From Arthrobacter sp. P2b (lineage in GTDB: Bacteria > Actinomycetota > Actinomycetes > Actinomycetales > Micrococcaceae), in assembly GCF_900168295.1 (NCBI RefSeq), contig NZ_FVZL01000017.1:1-64000 (forward strand): a stretch of DNA of 64,000 nt. The letters are read 5' to 3'. A program made the position numbers and the translations under genes. The notes under the pieces were generated by a model. That model had not been told where the DNA came from. It saw only the letters and a program-made list of their open reading frames with translations, and made no database searches. Below are positions 25,269 through 33,740 of the stretch, one piece after another. How positions within the stretch are numbered: the stretch's first letter is position 1; each line of letters starts with the position of its first letter.

Positions 25269-26513
25269 ATGAATAATCGAGATATGAGAACTGGCCGAAG
25301 CCGGGATACGCTGGGCCTCAACGAGTTGCAGAAGAGGGCTCGTCAGCCCGCATCGGCCCAAGGCGGAGCTGTCAGGACAATCCGCCTGCCCCTAGATGCG
25401 CGGCTGCAGGGGTCACGATATGTGCAGTTTGGCCGACAAACTGAGCTAGCAGTAGCCAGATCGTCGAAAGCACTGCAGAGTGATTTGAGCTTCGAGCATC
25501 TCGAGAAGGTCGAAGACCTTTTGTGGGAACTGGCTGTAGACGCACGCATCACCCCCGACCATGATGTAGCCGCCACATTCTCAACGCGGAACTCTCGCCA
25601 AGTCATAGAAACTGTATGTTTCATTCCAGTGCACCGGCTGAGTTTTGAGGAGGAAATTCAGCTACAGGATGTGCTTTTTCTTCCCGCTACTGACGCGCGA
25701 GTCCCAACCGCGGACAGTTTCCGGGAACACGAAGGCCCCTTTAGATGCGTAGCCATGGTCAATGCTGCTGGCACCAACTACGAAAAGATGGCCGCACGCG
25801 CCCGCGAAAAGGCTGCGAGTGTTCTTCGGCTACTTCGCACCGATCTAATCGGACGAAGCATCCCTTCGATGCAGCTTCGCTTCAGACTCGGCACTTCGTA
25901 TACCTTCCCTGGCGAACTCCGTGGGTGGAACAGCCGGCCGGACTCGTCCTATGACCTAGAGCTTTCCTCTGCCTCGCTCTCCGACATAGACATTGACCGA
26001 TACAACGATCTCGATCCCGAGTCTAGGAATACTTTGCAGATCAAGGCAGATATTGCCGTCCGTTGGATGGAAAGGGCACGATTTACGGGCGAACCCGTGA
26101 TCGAAGTTCTATACCTAACGTTTGCCCTCGAAGCCCTCTTGGGGGACACGCAGGCAGGGTTGAAGAGCGGCCTGATCGCGCGTCGACAACTCATGCTCAG
26201 CCACATTATGACCGGGATGATTCCGCACCCTGACCAAACGATCATGCTGTACGGGGAGGTAAGATCCAAAGCGGTCCACGGCGAGACTGCGCGTGAGATC
26301 AGCAGTCAGGAGGCCGCCGCCTTCCATCTTGCAGTGAAGAACGCATTTGATCAGTATCTAGACTTGGCTAGTCGAGAAAACATTCAGACGCAGTCCAAGC
26401 TCACGACGCTGCTGGACAAGCACGATGAACACGAGACGCTCGTGGAATGGCTTGCACTCAATGGTGGTCCCGAGTGGGCCAAGTATTTTAGATCCCAGAA
26501 ACGGAATCACTAA
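25269..26513 (+). CDS. HEPN-domain protein (Apea-like), candidate RNase, 414 aa
   Basis: The C-terminal third (about 275-370) looks like a HEPN bundle: LYLTFALEALLGD, then LIARRQLMLSHIM, and the ribonuclease-type motif R332-x4-H337 in EVRSKAVHGE. A large N-terminal domain (1-270) is not recognised. Apea-like HEPN proteins include abortive-infection RNases. Lower GC and flanking mobile-element scars fit a mobile defence gene. It is divergent from the HTH protein at 24608, whose gene shares the 205-bp promoter region. Hairpins follow the stop. Confidence 0.65.
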   Translation: MNNRDMRTGRSRDTLGLNELQKRARQPASAQGGAVRTIRLPLDARLQGSRYVQFGRQTELAVARSSKALQSDLSFEHLEKVEDLLWELAVDARITPDHDVAATFSTRNSRQVIETVCFIPVHRLSFEEEIQLQDVLFLPATDARVPTADSFREHEGPFRCVAMVNAAGTNYEKMAARAREKAASVLRLLRTDLIGRSIPSMQLRFRLGTSYTFPGELRGWNSRPDSSYDLELSSASLSDIDIDRYNDLDPESRNTLQIKADIAVRWMERARFTGEPVIEVLYLTFALEALLGDTQAGLKSGLIARRQLMLSHIMTGMIPHPDQTIMLYGEVRSKAVHGETAREISSQEAAAFHLAVKNAFDQYLDLASRENIQTQSKLTTLLDKHDEHETLVEWLALNGGPEWAKYFRSQKRNH

Positions 26514-26540
26514 CCGGTCACTCGCCCCGCACCCGTGGTT

Positions 26541-26599
26541 CGCCGCTATTTGCGGCGGCCAGAAGGCCGCCGGCTTCCATAATCGGTCGTTTTTGACCG
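26541..26599. terminator. Two hairpins between the HEPN and parB-like genes
   Basis: CGCCGC (26541-26546) pairs with GCGGCG (26552-26557) around TATTT. CGGTC (26584-26588) pairs with GACCG (26595-26599) around GTTTTT. They fit ending the rightward HEPN transcript and perhaps the leftward parAB transcript. Confidence 0.5.
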
Positions 26600-26663
26600 G
26601 CCATTTGGATGCACTCCAACACGCGTTTAGTACCGCAGGCCAACTATCTTGTGACTGCTATGA

Positions 26664-26688
26664 AGTTGCTATCAACTTGATAGCAACT
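26664..26688. promoter_or_regulatory. Perfect 25-bp palindrome downstream of parB-like gene
   Basis: Arms AGTTGCTATCAA (26664-26675) and TTGATAGCAACT (26677-26688) flank a single C. The core GCTATCAA/TTGATAGC is the motif repeated many times at 27.7-28.3 kb. It is therefore likely a further binding site of the same plasmid protein (ParB-like or Rep), placed on the other side of parAB. Confidence 0.65.
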
Positions 26689-26709
26689 CCACAGACCCGG
26701 GTGGCTTAC

Positions 26710-27030
26710 TTACTCGTAACTGTCGCGGACCTGCTCGAGACCGATTCTAAGAGCGCGCAATGCCATCGGATGCTTCTTGCGGCCTTCCAGCTTCGCCACG
26801 TCCGCAAGTAAGTCCATGAGCTCACGGTCCTCGTCAAAACGAAGCAACATCGTTCTGGCAGTCCCCTTGTCCCTCGAATCACTAAGTCTGGGCGTGACAC
26901 TGGGCCTGGCTGGAATTCCGCGCTCAGCGCTGACAGCCGGCGAGGTCAATAGTGGTTCAGCGGCATTGCCAAACGCCTCGATAGCCTCGTCCCTAGCCTT
27001 CTCGGACGCGGATCGTTTCTTGATTGCCAC
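26710..27030 (-). CDS. ParB-like ribbon-helix-helix partner of ParA, 106 aa
   Basis: A basic N-terminus (MAIKKRSASEKARDEA) and a disordered middle precede a C-terminal ribbon-helix-helix segment (ARTMLLRFDEDRELMDLLAD, then KKHPMALRALRIGLEQV). This is the build of small centromere-binding proteins of type Ib partition systems. The GTG start overlaps the parA stop by one base, so the pair is translationally coupled. The GCTATCAA repeats on both sides of the operon are its probable binding sites, though Rep could also bind some of them. Confidence 0.75.
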   Translation of the reverse strand: MAIKKRSASEKARDEAIEAFGNAAEPLLTSPAVSAERGIPARPSVTPRLSDSRDKGTARTMLLRFDEDRELMDLLADVAKLEGRKKHPMALRALRIGLEQVRDSYE

Positions 27031-27662
27031 TACCCCATCAACTCCTCTACCAGCCCACGGATTTCCCTCGCAGCTTTAGGGTTCTTCCACTCAACAACTC
27101 CGAGCCCCTCCCCCACCACGTCTCGATAAGCCTTGCGCTCGTACAGAACGGTTCGCAGTGGTTCGATACTCGGATAGTCGGAAAGGTAATCCCTGGCGTC
27201 GCCACTTTCAGATTCGAACGCGTTGGTTGATACCCGCGTAAGAGCCCCCCTGACTCGAAGGGAGGGATTGAAGTCACGGGCAGTTTCGATCAACCTATCG
27301 ACAGTCGCGAGTGTGTCGAGATCAAATTGGCTCGATTGCGTCAGGATCAACAACTGATGGGCCGCAGTCATGGCTGTGCGCATCTCCTTGCTGTCCTTCC
27401 CTGCCACATCGACAAGGACAACGTCATAGCTCGTATCCAGTTCACGCAGTGTCTCGTGCAGGCTGCCAAGTTTCTCCACTACAAAGATGCGAGGTTCATG
27501 CCCGGCCTCTTCGCGGTCTACGGCCCAACGAGCAGTGGACCGCTGTCGGTCACCGTCCACGACCGCTATGCGCATCCCCCGCTTCGCCAGCTCAACAGCA
27601 AGGTTAGTTACAACCGTGGACTTGCCTACGCCGCCCTTTTCGCTACCCACAACAATGATCAT
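27030..27662 (-). CDS. parA: Small ParA ATPase (plasmid partition)
   Basis: A 210-aa ParA/MinD ATPase that positions plasmid copies. The deviant Walker A KGGVGKST spans residues 9-16; Walker A' is VVDGDRQRSTARW and Walker B is DVVLVDVAG. It lacks the N-terminal DNA-binding domain of type Ia ParA, so autorepression would fall to the ParB-like protein. It is followed directly by the ribbon-helix-helix gene and preceded by 650 bases of repeats, then rep on the same strand. Confidence 0.9.
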   Translation of the reverse strand: MIIVVGSEKGGVGKSTVVTNLAVELAKRGMRIAVVDGDRQRSTARWAVDREEAGHEPRIFVVEKLGSLHETLRELDTSYDVVLVDVAGKDSKEMRTAMTAAHQLLILTQSSQFDLDTLATVDRLIETARDFNPSLRVRGALTRVSTNAFESESGDARDYLSDYPSIEPLRTVLYERKAYRDVVGEGLGVVEWKNPKAAREIRGLVEELMG

Positions 27663-28317
27663 GCCTCCAACCTAACGCCGAGGCTGATAGCAAAAGGCTA
27701 GCGACACGCTACCTGTTTGATAGCACTATGAAAGCAGTATCAAATAGGTCGAATCGGGATCAGGTCCTCCGCAACAGTGATAGCAGTTTCAAACTGCTAT
27801 TACTTCAATATCAAAATGATAGCCTCGACGAGCGACGAAGGCCCAAGGCCGCCGGCAAGCCCAAGCTCAAGCTCAGCCGTTACTCACCCCCCTGACTCGA
27901 GATCATGCGCATATCGAATACTGCTCCGCGCGCTACTAAATCGCTATTGAATCACTATCAATTTGCTAGTGACTGTGAAACGGGGGAGGGGCAAGCTGGC
28001 AACTTCGGAGAGAGAGTGATTTGCTAGCGAAACACTACTTATTCGATAGCACTTTGAAAGTAGTATCAGTATGCGAGCGGCGGACCAATGTGTACCCCGG
28101 GTCCTAGGAGCAGTTTCAAAGTGCTATCGAACCACTACACAACCGCGGCTGAGGATCAACCTCAAACTGCTGGACGAGCGTAAACTCGACCCAATCGTCA
28201 CCCACGCGCAGTAGGGATGCCGGACCAACTTGAACGCTGTGCTAGCGCAAAGCTACTAAAGAACTATCGGATCGCTAGCATTCTGGTAGCTAGCAGCGAA
28301 TCAACTGCACCAGAGAC
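27663..28317. repeat. Iteron-like origin/centromere region between rep and parA
   Basis: 655 gene-free, AT-richer bases carry many variants of GATAGC and GCTA(T/G)C half-sites, often as dyads. Examples are ATAGCAGTTT-C-AAACTGCTAT (27780-27800, perfect), a dyad of GATAGCACTAT with AGTATCA (27719-27742), GATAGCACTTT with AAAGTAGTATC (28045-28067), and CAGTTTCAAAGTGCTATC (28111-28128). A last cluster at 28241-28296 has several GCTAGC/TAGC units. This is the expected layout of an oriV and/or parS array bound by Rep and the ParB-like protein. There are no regular spacers, so it is not CRISPR. Confidence 0.8.
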
Positions 28318-30180
28318 CTATGCCGGCTGAGCAATTCGCCACACTGCCGCATCATCCGGGGGTAGCCAATACTCATCCCTTTCAGGATCAAACAAGTCGA
28401 CCTCAGCGATCCCAAGCTGCAGTGGCTTGAACCTATCAAGGTAGGCATGCCAGATCGCGCGTTCGTGACGGTTCCGGCGGATGTGGTCAAGGTAGTCGTC
28501 GAGCACTCCGAGCCTAGCGGCGAGCATGCGGAGGTTCACTGAAGTGGTTTGCCACGTTCCACCGTGGCGCTGGATCATGCCGAGTGTCTCCATCTCAGCC
28601 AATGCGGCCGAACAGGCGTTGCGGCTGACACCACTGTTGCGGGCTACTTCCGCGGTGGTGGGGGAGTGGCGCCCGCGTTCGATTGCCTCGTAAGCAAGGG
28701 CAGCCACGTCTCCCAGGGCCCGAAACACCGGGCGGATGGCGTGGATCTTTCCTTTCCGCCACGTTAGTTCCCGTGCAAGTTGTTGGTAGTGCTCGGGAAG
28801 TTGAATGAGGTAAACATCGGCCGCTTTCTGACGTGCGTCGGCGATCTTAGTGAGGATCCCATCAGAAGCTTGAACCAGGATGGGTAGCAGCCTGGCGATG
28901 GTGACGTGATGTTTGCCCATCGCGACAGCAAGAGTGCGGCAACCGACATCAAGGATGTCCGTTTCTTTAGCCCGCATGTATCCCAACAATCCGCGGATCA
29001 GTAGGCGGAGGCTGAGGCCTTCGCGACCGCGTTTTTGGAGTCTGTGGTCGAGGACTGCATAAAGAACATTTTCCAAGTCGTTCACGAGTTGATGTACAGC
29101 AGCACTGCTGGGTTTGCCTGCCCCCCCGGTGGTTAAAGTGGGGCTTGTGTTGTTAATAAGTGCACTCCTTTCCCTGCGATTACGGGGGAGCGGTTTTCGC
29201 GTGCTTGAAGCTGCGCCGGTGAAGGCCTGGGCTTTGGCCCACTCGTAAGGAAGGAGCCTTGCCTGGCGTTCTGCAGATCCGTAGAGGGCAGCTAGGCCCG
29301 GGAACTGGCCGACGAGTTCGTTTTCTACGTGCTGCAGGGACCAGCCACAGGCACTGAAGTGGTTCAGCACGGCCATTCGGGCCTCGGACGGGCCCTTGAA
29401 CTTAGCCGTGTCGTACAGACCGGTTCGCGCGACCCGTCGCAGCGGGGTCTCACTACTGGATTTCAGTGAGAGCGCCGGTAGCCCGGCGGTCCGTTGAGCG
29501 GCCATGGTCTTCATTTCTCGGGCCTTGAGTGCGCGTTTGCGGGCCAGTTCCGGCGCCAACGCCGTACGCAGCTGCACTAAGCCCCGTGCTGGGTTGCGGC
29601 GGCGCAAGATGTCGTACGCCTGGGACAGGGGAGTGATGAGGGTTTGGTGGCCACCGGACTTGTGGATCGTTCCTGGGACACGGATGCACCCGTCTGTGAT
29701 GTTCTGGTGGGGGCTCGGGTCAAGACTGGTGGCCATAAGGGCTAGCGCTTCAACCAGTTCCCGGGCCTCGGCTGCGTCCATCCGGTCGTGCAGCGGCACG
29801 TACAAGTGTCGTCCACCGCTGGGGGAGAAATCCTCCACGAACCTCATGTCGCACTCCGACAACAATCGGCCCACCCGGACCGCGTCCGAGTCCACCACGC
29901 CCTTCAGCGCCTTCGAGGTATCAAAGTCCAAGCACAGCGTGGAGACTCGGCCATCCGTGCCGTGCACCATTACAGCAGCAGGATGTCCCGGCAAAGAACG
30001 AGTGATCTTCGGCTCATTTTTCGGCCGAGGATATTGAAACCTCTGCCCAATCCACCGCCCCAACCGGTACGAAGGCGCGCCAGCAATCAGCGGAGCAAGA
30101 CCCCATGCATCTTCCGGTCTGGGACGTGGAGCGACACTCACAAGGGCATGCGTTGACGTCAATACCGGTTCCGGTACCAT
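28318..30180 (-). CDS. Plasmid replication initiator with AEP primase domain
   Basis: A Rep protein of about 620 aa. The N-terminal archaeo-eukaryotic primase domain has the catalytic CLDFD (Asp85, Asp87) and SPSGGRH (119-125), followed by GCIRVPGTIHKSGGHQ. The C-terminal third has a winged-helix region (SPTTAEVARNSGVSRNACSAALAEMETLGMIQRHG). This primase plus HTH build is found on actinobacterial plasmids. I prefer the ATG giving MVPEPVL, with AAAGGAA 11 bases before; a GTG at 30222 would add 14 residues. The iteron region lies directly 3' of it and before parA. Confidence 0.8.
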   Translation of the reverse strand: MVPEPVLTSTHALVSVAPRPRPEDAWGLAPLIAGAPSYRLGRWIGQRFQYPRPKNEPKITRSLPGHPAAVMVHGTDGRVSTLCLDFDTSKALKGVVDSDAVRVGRLLSECDMRFVEDFSPSGGRHLYVPLHDRMDAAEARELVEALALMATSLDPSPHQNITDGCIRVPGTIHKSGGHQTLITPLSQAYDILRRRNPARGLVQLRTALAPELARKRALKAREMKTMAAQRTAGLPALSLKSSSETPLRRVARTGLYDTAKFKGPSEARMAVLNHFSACGWSLQHVENELVGQFPGLAALYGSAERQARLLPYEWAKAQAFTGAASSTRKPLPRNRRERSALINNTSPTLTTGGAGKPSSAAVHQLVNDLENVLYAVLDHRLQKRGREGLSLRLLIRGLLGYMRAKETDILDVGCRTLAVAMGKHHVTIARLLPILVQASDGILTKIADARQKAADVYLIQLPEHYQQLARELTWRKGKIHAIRPVFRALGDVAALAYEAIERGRHSPTTAEVARNSGVSRNACSAALAEMETLGMIQRHGGTWQTTSVNLRMLAARLGVLDDYLDHIRRNRHERAIWHAYLDRFKPLQLGIAEVDLFDPERDEYWLPPDDAAVWRIAQPA

Positions 30181-30232
30181 AAGGACAGTAGTTCCTTTCG
30201 AGGTAACACAAATGGCACCCACAGCGTGGGTG
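30163..30232. promoter_or_regulatory. Palindrome and hairpin at the rep start
   Basis: TACCGG-TT-CCGGTA (30163-30176) overlaps the first rep codons. CACCCAC-AGC-GTGGGTG (30216-30232) is a perfect 7-bp hairpin just upstream, in the likely 5' leader. The first resembles GGTACCGGTACC at 30583. Together they suggest operator or RNA-level control of rep expression, and hence of copy number. Confidence 0.5.
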
Positions 30233-30287
30233 TTGTAACAGCTCGGATCCGGATCTTGGCGGATGAGGGATCTGAGCGAAGGATTAG

Positions 30288-30316
30288 GAAGGTCCCTCCT
30301 TTTAGGAGGGGCCTTC
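30288..30316. terminator. Bidirectional intrinsic terminator
   Basis: GAAGGTCCCTCC (30288-30299) pairs over 12 positions (one G-U) with GGAGGGGCCTTC (30305-30316) around a TTTTA loop. It lies 6 bases past the stop of the leftward ribbon-helix-helix gene and before rep, so it insulates the transfer operon from the replication genes. Confidence 0.75.
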
Positions 30317-30321
30317 TTCCG

Positions 30322-30567
30322 TTAGGAAGCCTTATCGATAGGCAGGGCTCCTTGTTCCTGGTAGTCGTCTATGTCAGGCCAAATAGGCAACCCGCGAGCA
30401 TCCAGCCGGATGCTCATCAGGAGGCGTTCGGCTGCCTGTCCTTTGGAGAGCCCCATGTGGGTGGCAAGACGTTCCACCAGAGCCTTAGCATCGGCAGCAA
30501 CGTCAACTTTGAGGACGACGTTGCCGGCCCCTGTACCCCGTACGCGTCTGTGGATGGCTGTACTCAT
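30322..30567 (-). CDS. Ribbon-helix-helix regulator, 81 aa
   Basis: A short CopG/Arc-like protein: VVLKVDVAADAKALVERLATHMGLSKGQAAERLLMS gives the strand-helix-helix. The ATG giving MSTAIHRRV is preferred; an upstream ATG at 30630 would add 21 residues but encodes the palindrome region. It is the last gene of the leftward operon with the MinD-like ATPase, and could be its DNA-binding partner or the operon's repressor. The perfect palindrome at 30583-30594 lies just before this start. Confidence 0.65.
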   Translation of the reverse strand: MSTAIHRRVRGTGAGNVVLKVDVAADAKALVERLATHMGLSKGQAAERLLMSIRLDARGLPIWPDIDDYQEQGALPIDKAS

Positions 30568-30582
30568 AAGCCCGAGCCTATA

Positions 30583-30594
30583 GGTACCGGTACC
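30583..30594. promoter_or_regulatory. Perfect palindrome GGTACCGGTACC
   Basis: This 12-bp perfect palindrome lies between the MinD-like gene and the ribbon-helix-helix gene. Related sequences occur at the rep start (30163-30176) and in the transfer promoter region (GGTACCGATAC, 34115-34125). It could be the operator of one plasmid regulator linking replication and transfer. Confidence 0.45.
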
Positions 30595-30639
30595 GTTAAC
30601 TGCGCGGCCCGTTCGGCGTGTCGTTTCCATTAGACGAGG

Positions 30640-32103
30640 TCAGAAGCCTTTGGCCACCGCGGCAGCCGCGGCGAGCCAGGCGCGTTGGGTGGCGGGTTGG
30701 AGGGCCTCGTAGCGGATGGGTCCGTTGACCAGGGCGGGGTCGTAGGGGATGCGGACGACCGCGCGCACGTGCGGGGTGAATCCTTCGGCAATCCTGCGAG
30801 CTTCGTCCTTGGCGCGTTTGAGCGCGTCGCCGCTCATGCTGCGCTTGGCATCGGTGGACTCTGACACGATCACGACGGCGTTCCGTGCCAGCTCGGCGTC
30901 GTGGCCGCCGCGGGATTCGAGCGTTTGGAGGGTCAGGCGCGCGGCTTCGGCGCGGTCTTCAATGGCGGTGACCGGGACCACGAGCTGATTGGTGTGGTGG
31001 ATCATTCGCCGCCAATTCGCGGCGCGGGCCGTGTTTCCGGAGTCCATGACGACCAGACGGTAGTAGCGGGTGAGTACCTGGTGGGCGATGTCCACCTCCT
31101 CTGCGGTCACTTCGTGGTCGCCCTCCTCGTTCTCGTCTGAGCGCAGGACGTCGAACTTGTCCGAGGTCTGGTGGTGGACGAACTGGGCGATTTCTGCTGC
31201 TTGGGCGCTGGGGGAGAGCAGCGCCTTTGATGAGTCGATGAGATCCAGGACGCTGTTGTTGTGGCCGCCCTTTTCGGTGCGCCAGCCGAGCGTGCCCTGT
31301 GATTCGTTGTTGTCCCAGGCCACGGTCGCTGCGCCGCTGTAGCGGGCCAGGATCGCGCTGAGCATCACGACGGTGGGGGTCTTGTTCGCTCCGCCCTTGC
31401 GGTTGACGACAGCTACGGTGCGGGGGCCGGGCCAGTGCTGGCTCACTGTGCGGATATCTTCCCGTTCGGCCAGTTCCTCGGCTGATGGGTCCATGCGGAA
31501 GCCCAGGCGGCTGAGAACGCCCCGCCAGCCGCGCGTGGCCGGCTGGAGCACGGGCGCGCTAATGAGGAACGAAGTGTCTTTGAGGCTGCGCCGAGTGGCA
31601 GGCTCCACGGCGGCTGCTGTGGCAGCCGGTGCGGGCCCCTCGGCGGGAGCGGCTGTAACGGCTGCGCCGAATGTCACCGGCGCAGCGTCGGCAGCTTGTG
31701 CCGGCGCCTCCTCGGACGGAGAGGAAGCAGGGACCGAAACAGGCGTAGGTGCAGGCGCGGCCGTGGTCGTGGCCTTGGCCGTTTCGGGCGAAGGGGATGC
31801 CGTAACGGGCAGACGGTCCTGCTCCCGCTTCGGGGTGGGCTTGATCGGAGCGGCCTCGCTGACGACGCCCTCGGGGGAGACGATTATGAGGCCCTGCCCG
31901 TCCGGGTCGGTGGTGCTGACGCGGACGGGTCGGCCGAGCTGAGCAGCGGTTTCAGTGATCATCCGTAATGCATCGCTAAGGACGGCGGCTTCGTCGGCGG
32001 CCTCGATCGCGTGGGAGGTCCCGTTGATGGTGACTTCGCCGGTTCCGTTGGTCCGCAGAACGGCGTTGATCTTGGGGAAGTCGAGCGCTTGAGTTTCCAT
32101 CAT
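30640..32103 (-). CDS. MinD/ParA-like ATPase with long Ala/Pro linker (transfer-associated)
   Basis: 487 aa. An N-terminal domain (1-85) is followed by an Ala/Pro/Thr-rich linker (85-170) and a C-terminal P-loop ATPase with deviant Walker A KGGANKTP (236-243; Asn where Gly is usual). LVVMDSGNTARAANW takes the Walker B place. Related ATPases sit in actinobacterial conjugation clusters, where they may position the transfer machinery or the plasmid. The operon is CHAP/transglycosylase, lipoprotein, this gene, ribbon-helix-helix gene. It differs clearly from the 210-aa ParA at 27030. Confidence 0.8.
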   Translation of the reverse strand: MMETQALDFPKINAVLRTNGTGEVTINGTSHAIEAADEAAVLSDALRMITETAAQLGRPVRVSTTDPDGQGLIIVSPEGVVSEAAPIKPTPKREQDRLPVTASPSPETAKATTTAAPAPTPVSVPASSPSEEAPAQAADAAPVTFGAAVTAAPAEGPAPAATAAAVEPATRRSLKDTSFLISAPVLQPATRGWRGVLSRLGFRMDPSAEELAEREDIRTVSQHWPGPRTVAVVNRKGGANKTPTVVMLSAILARYSGAATVAWDNNESQGTLGWRTEKGGHNNSVLDLIDSSKALLSPSAQAAEIAQFVHHQTSDKFDVLRSDENEEGDHEVTAEEVDIAHQVLTRYYRLVVMDSGNTARAANWRRMIHHTNQLVVPVTAIEDRAEAARLTLQTLESRGGHDAELARNAVVIVSESTDAKRSMSGDALKRAKDEARRIAEGFTPHVRAVVRIPYDPALVNGPIRYEALQPATQRAWLAAAAAVAKGF

Positions 32104-32109
32104 CTGTCC

Positions 32110-32625
32110 TTACTTTGTGCCGTTCGGGGGCGTGAAACGGTTGACCTGCCAGGGTTTGTCGGCTGCGCTGCGGAGCAGTTGCACGTCGTAGTCGCCGGCG
32201 TCGGTGGGAAAGACGATATGGCAGCCGAAACCGTTGTTCTCATCGATCCTGAGCTGGCCCGTTCCGGTGATCCTGGTGGCCGGGATGTTGGCCGGGTCAA
32301 CGTATTGGTAATCAGCGGTTGCTTGGGCGGTCAGCAGCTGCCCGAGCTCCTGGATCCATTGTTTGTCCGGGACCGTGGGACGGGCGTAAAGCGTCATGGC
32401 CTTGGTCGCGGTTTCCAGCGCGGCTGTTTTGCTTGCCTCGTCCCAGGCGACGCCCAGGGTGGCCGGTGCTGTGCCGCCGGGAGCTTGCGGCTTGCCGCCT
32501 GCGCTGAGCGTGGCCGGGCTCGCGGCGGAAGCACTGGGCAATGGTTCCGCGGGTGTTGTGCTGGATACCGGCGCGCAGGCCGTGCACACAAGCAGGGCCG
32601 CGAGGGCTGTCAGGGCGCTTTTCAT
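32110..32625 (-). CDS. Putative lipoprotein of the transfer system, 171 aa
   Basis: An N-terminal signal with lipobox (LAALLVCTAC, lipidated Cys17) is followed by a Ser/Pro/Ala-rich linker, then a folded domain with an NTF2-like look (AALETATKAMTLYARPTVPD, ending WQVNRFTPPNGTK). The start codon overlaps the stop of the cell-wall hydrolase gene by ATGA. It is probably an outer-leaflet component of the conjugation apparatus, possibly VirB7/VirB8-like; that is inferred from position. Confidence 0.7.
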   Translation of the reverse strand: MKSALTALAALLVCTACAPVSSTTPAEPLPSASAASPATLSAGGKPQAPGGTAPATLGVAWDEASKTAALETATKAMTLYARPTVPDKQWIQELGQLLTAQATADYQYVDPANIPATRITGTGQLRIDENNGFGCHIVFPTDAGDYDVQLLRSAADKPWQVNRFTPPNGTK

Positions 32626-33704
32626 GGTTCCTCCGGTGAGTCGCTGCCGGGCAGGTAGAGAAAGGCGCTGGGAGTGCCGTTCTCTACGGTGCGGGTGTAG
32701 TAGGTGTGGTCATTCGGGGCGGGGTTGCCGTTGTAGCCCTCTTCCAGGAAGCTTCCGTCACCGTTGACGGCTTTGACGACGGCGACGTGCCCGTAGGTGC
32801 CGTCTGCGCCTCCGGTGCCGGGGGAGTACCAGACGACCGCGCCGACACGGGGTTTTCCACCGGTGGGCCAGCCCTTGGCGTCCCACCCGTCTTTCCAGGT
32901 AAGGGCCGAGCCGAGCACGGCACCGTCAGGCCGGAACGTGCCGTTCAGGACCTTGTAGGGGGCGGTGGTGCTGCCAAGCTGCTGGTTGACACGCCAGAGG
33001 GCGAAGTCGACGCATTCGCGGTTGTACATGCCCAGCGGGGATGGCTCGTATATCTTGGCCGTGCGCCACGGCAGATCATCGTCTTTGCCTGATTGGCCCG
33101 GGATCCCGCAGGAGCTTTCCCCGCCGACATCGGTGATCTGAACGTCGGCCAGGGCGGCGACGACCTCGACGGCGGCCGCCCAGTAGGACTGATAGTGGAA
33201 CGGGTCGGCGTTGCGCTGGACCCGGTGCGCGGCCGTGGTGGGTTCGAGCTGTTCCCACCCGCCGACCTTCTGCAGGGCGGTGAAGAAGTTCGTGGCTGAA
33301 GTCGTTGGGTTCATGCGGTCCGGGTAGGTTCCCCATGCGCCGTTGTCGCGCTGCTGGAACAGCCCCCGGGAGTCAGGGCCTGGGCCGTCGCCGTAGTCCA
33401 GTACACGCAGCCCGGATTCACCCATGGCCGTCATGACACCGATCGTCTGCCCCCGGGCAGACAGGCCAAGGGCTTTGCCTGCGTTGATGACCAGGGCCGC
33501 GTTCTTCAGTTGATCGCCCTCGTACCCGGCGACAGCGACCTTGGGCAGCTGGCCTGCGTCAACGCTGACGCTGGACCCGGTCGGTGAGCAGAAGTCGGCA
33601 GCGGCCTGAGAGCCCCCGCCGAACAGGATCATGGACAGCACCAAGCCGACGGGTGCGAGGACGGCGCCGGCGACCAGCGCAGGCGCGCTCGTTCGTGATT
33701 GCAT
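32622..33704 (-). CDS. Secreted peptidoglycan hydrolase: lysozyme-like domain plus CHAP
   Basis: 360 aa with an N-terminal signal/anchor (VAGAVLAPVGLVLSMILFGGG). A transglycosylase-like domain follows (ALGLSARGQTIGVMTAMGESGLRVL, Glu in MGESGL; DSRGLFQQRDNGAWG). The C-terminal CHAP amidase/endopeptidase has catalytic Cys in YNRECVDFALWRVN and His in TYGHVAVVKAV. It opens the cell wall for the secretion channel, like VirB1 or two-domain TcpG/Orf14 hydrolases of Gram-positive conjugation systems. First gene of the leftward transfer operon. Confidence 0.9.
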   Translation of the reverse strand: MQSRTSAPALVAGAVLAPVGLVLSMILFGGGSQAAADFCSPTGSSVSVDAGQLPKVAVAGYEGDQLKNAALVINAGKALGLSARGQTIGVMTAMGESGLRVLDYGDGPGPDSRGLFQQRDNGAWGTYPDRMNPTTSATNFFTALQKVGGWEQLEPTTAAHRVQRNADPFHYQSYWAAAVEVVAALADVQITDVGGESSCGIPGQSGKDDDLPWRTAKIYEPSPLGMYNRECVDFALWRVNQQLGSTTAPYKVLNGTFRPDGAVLGSALTWKDGWDAKGWPTGGKPRVGAVVWYSPGTGGADGTYGHVAVVKAVNGDGSFLEEGYNGNPAPNDHTYYTRTVENGTPSAFLYLPGSDSPEEP

Positions 33705-33740
33705 GTGTCCCCCTCACATCTGATCGTCAGCTGCTTCGCC

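Noticed and set aside
27663..28317. Repeated GATAGC-like motifs as a possible CRISPR array
   Set aside because: The units are short, often palindromic and irregularly spaced, with no constant-length spacers and no cas genes. The position between rep and parA fits iterons or parS.
30640..32103. MinD-like ATPase as the main plasmid ParA
   Set aside because: Its Walker A has Asn for Gly, it carries a long Ala/Pro linker and it lies in the cell-wall hydrolase/lipoprotein transfer operon; the 210-aa ParA at 27030 is better placed next to rep and the repeats.
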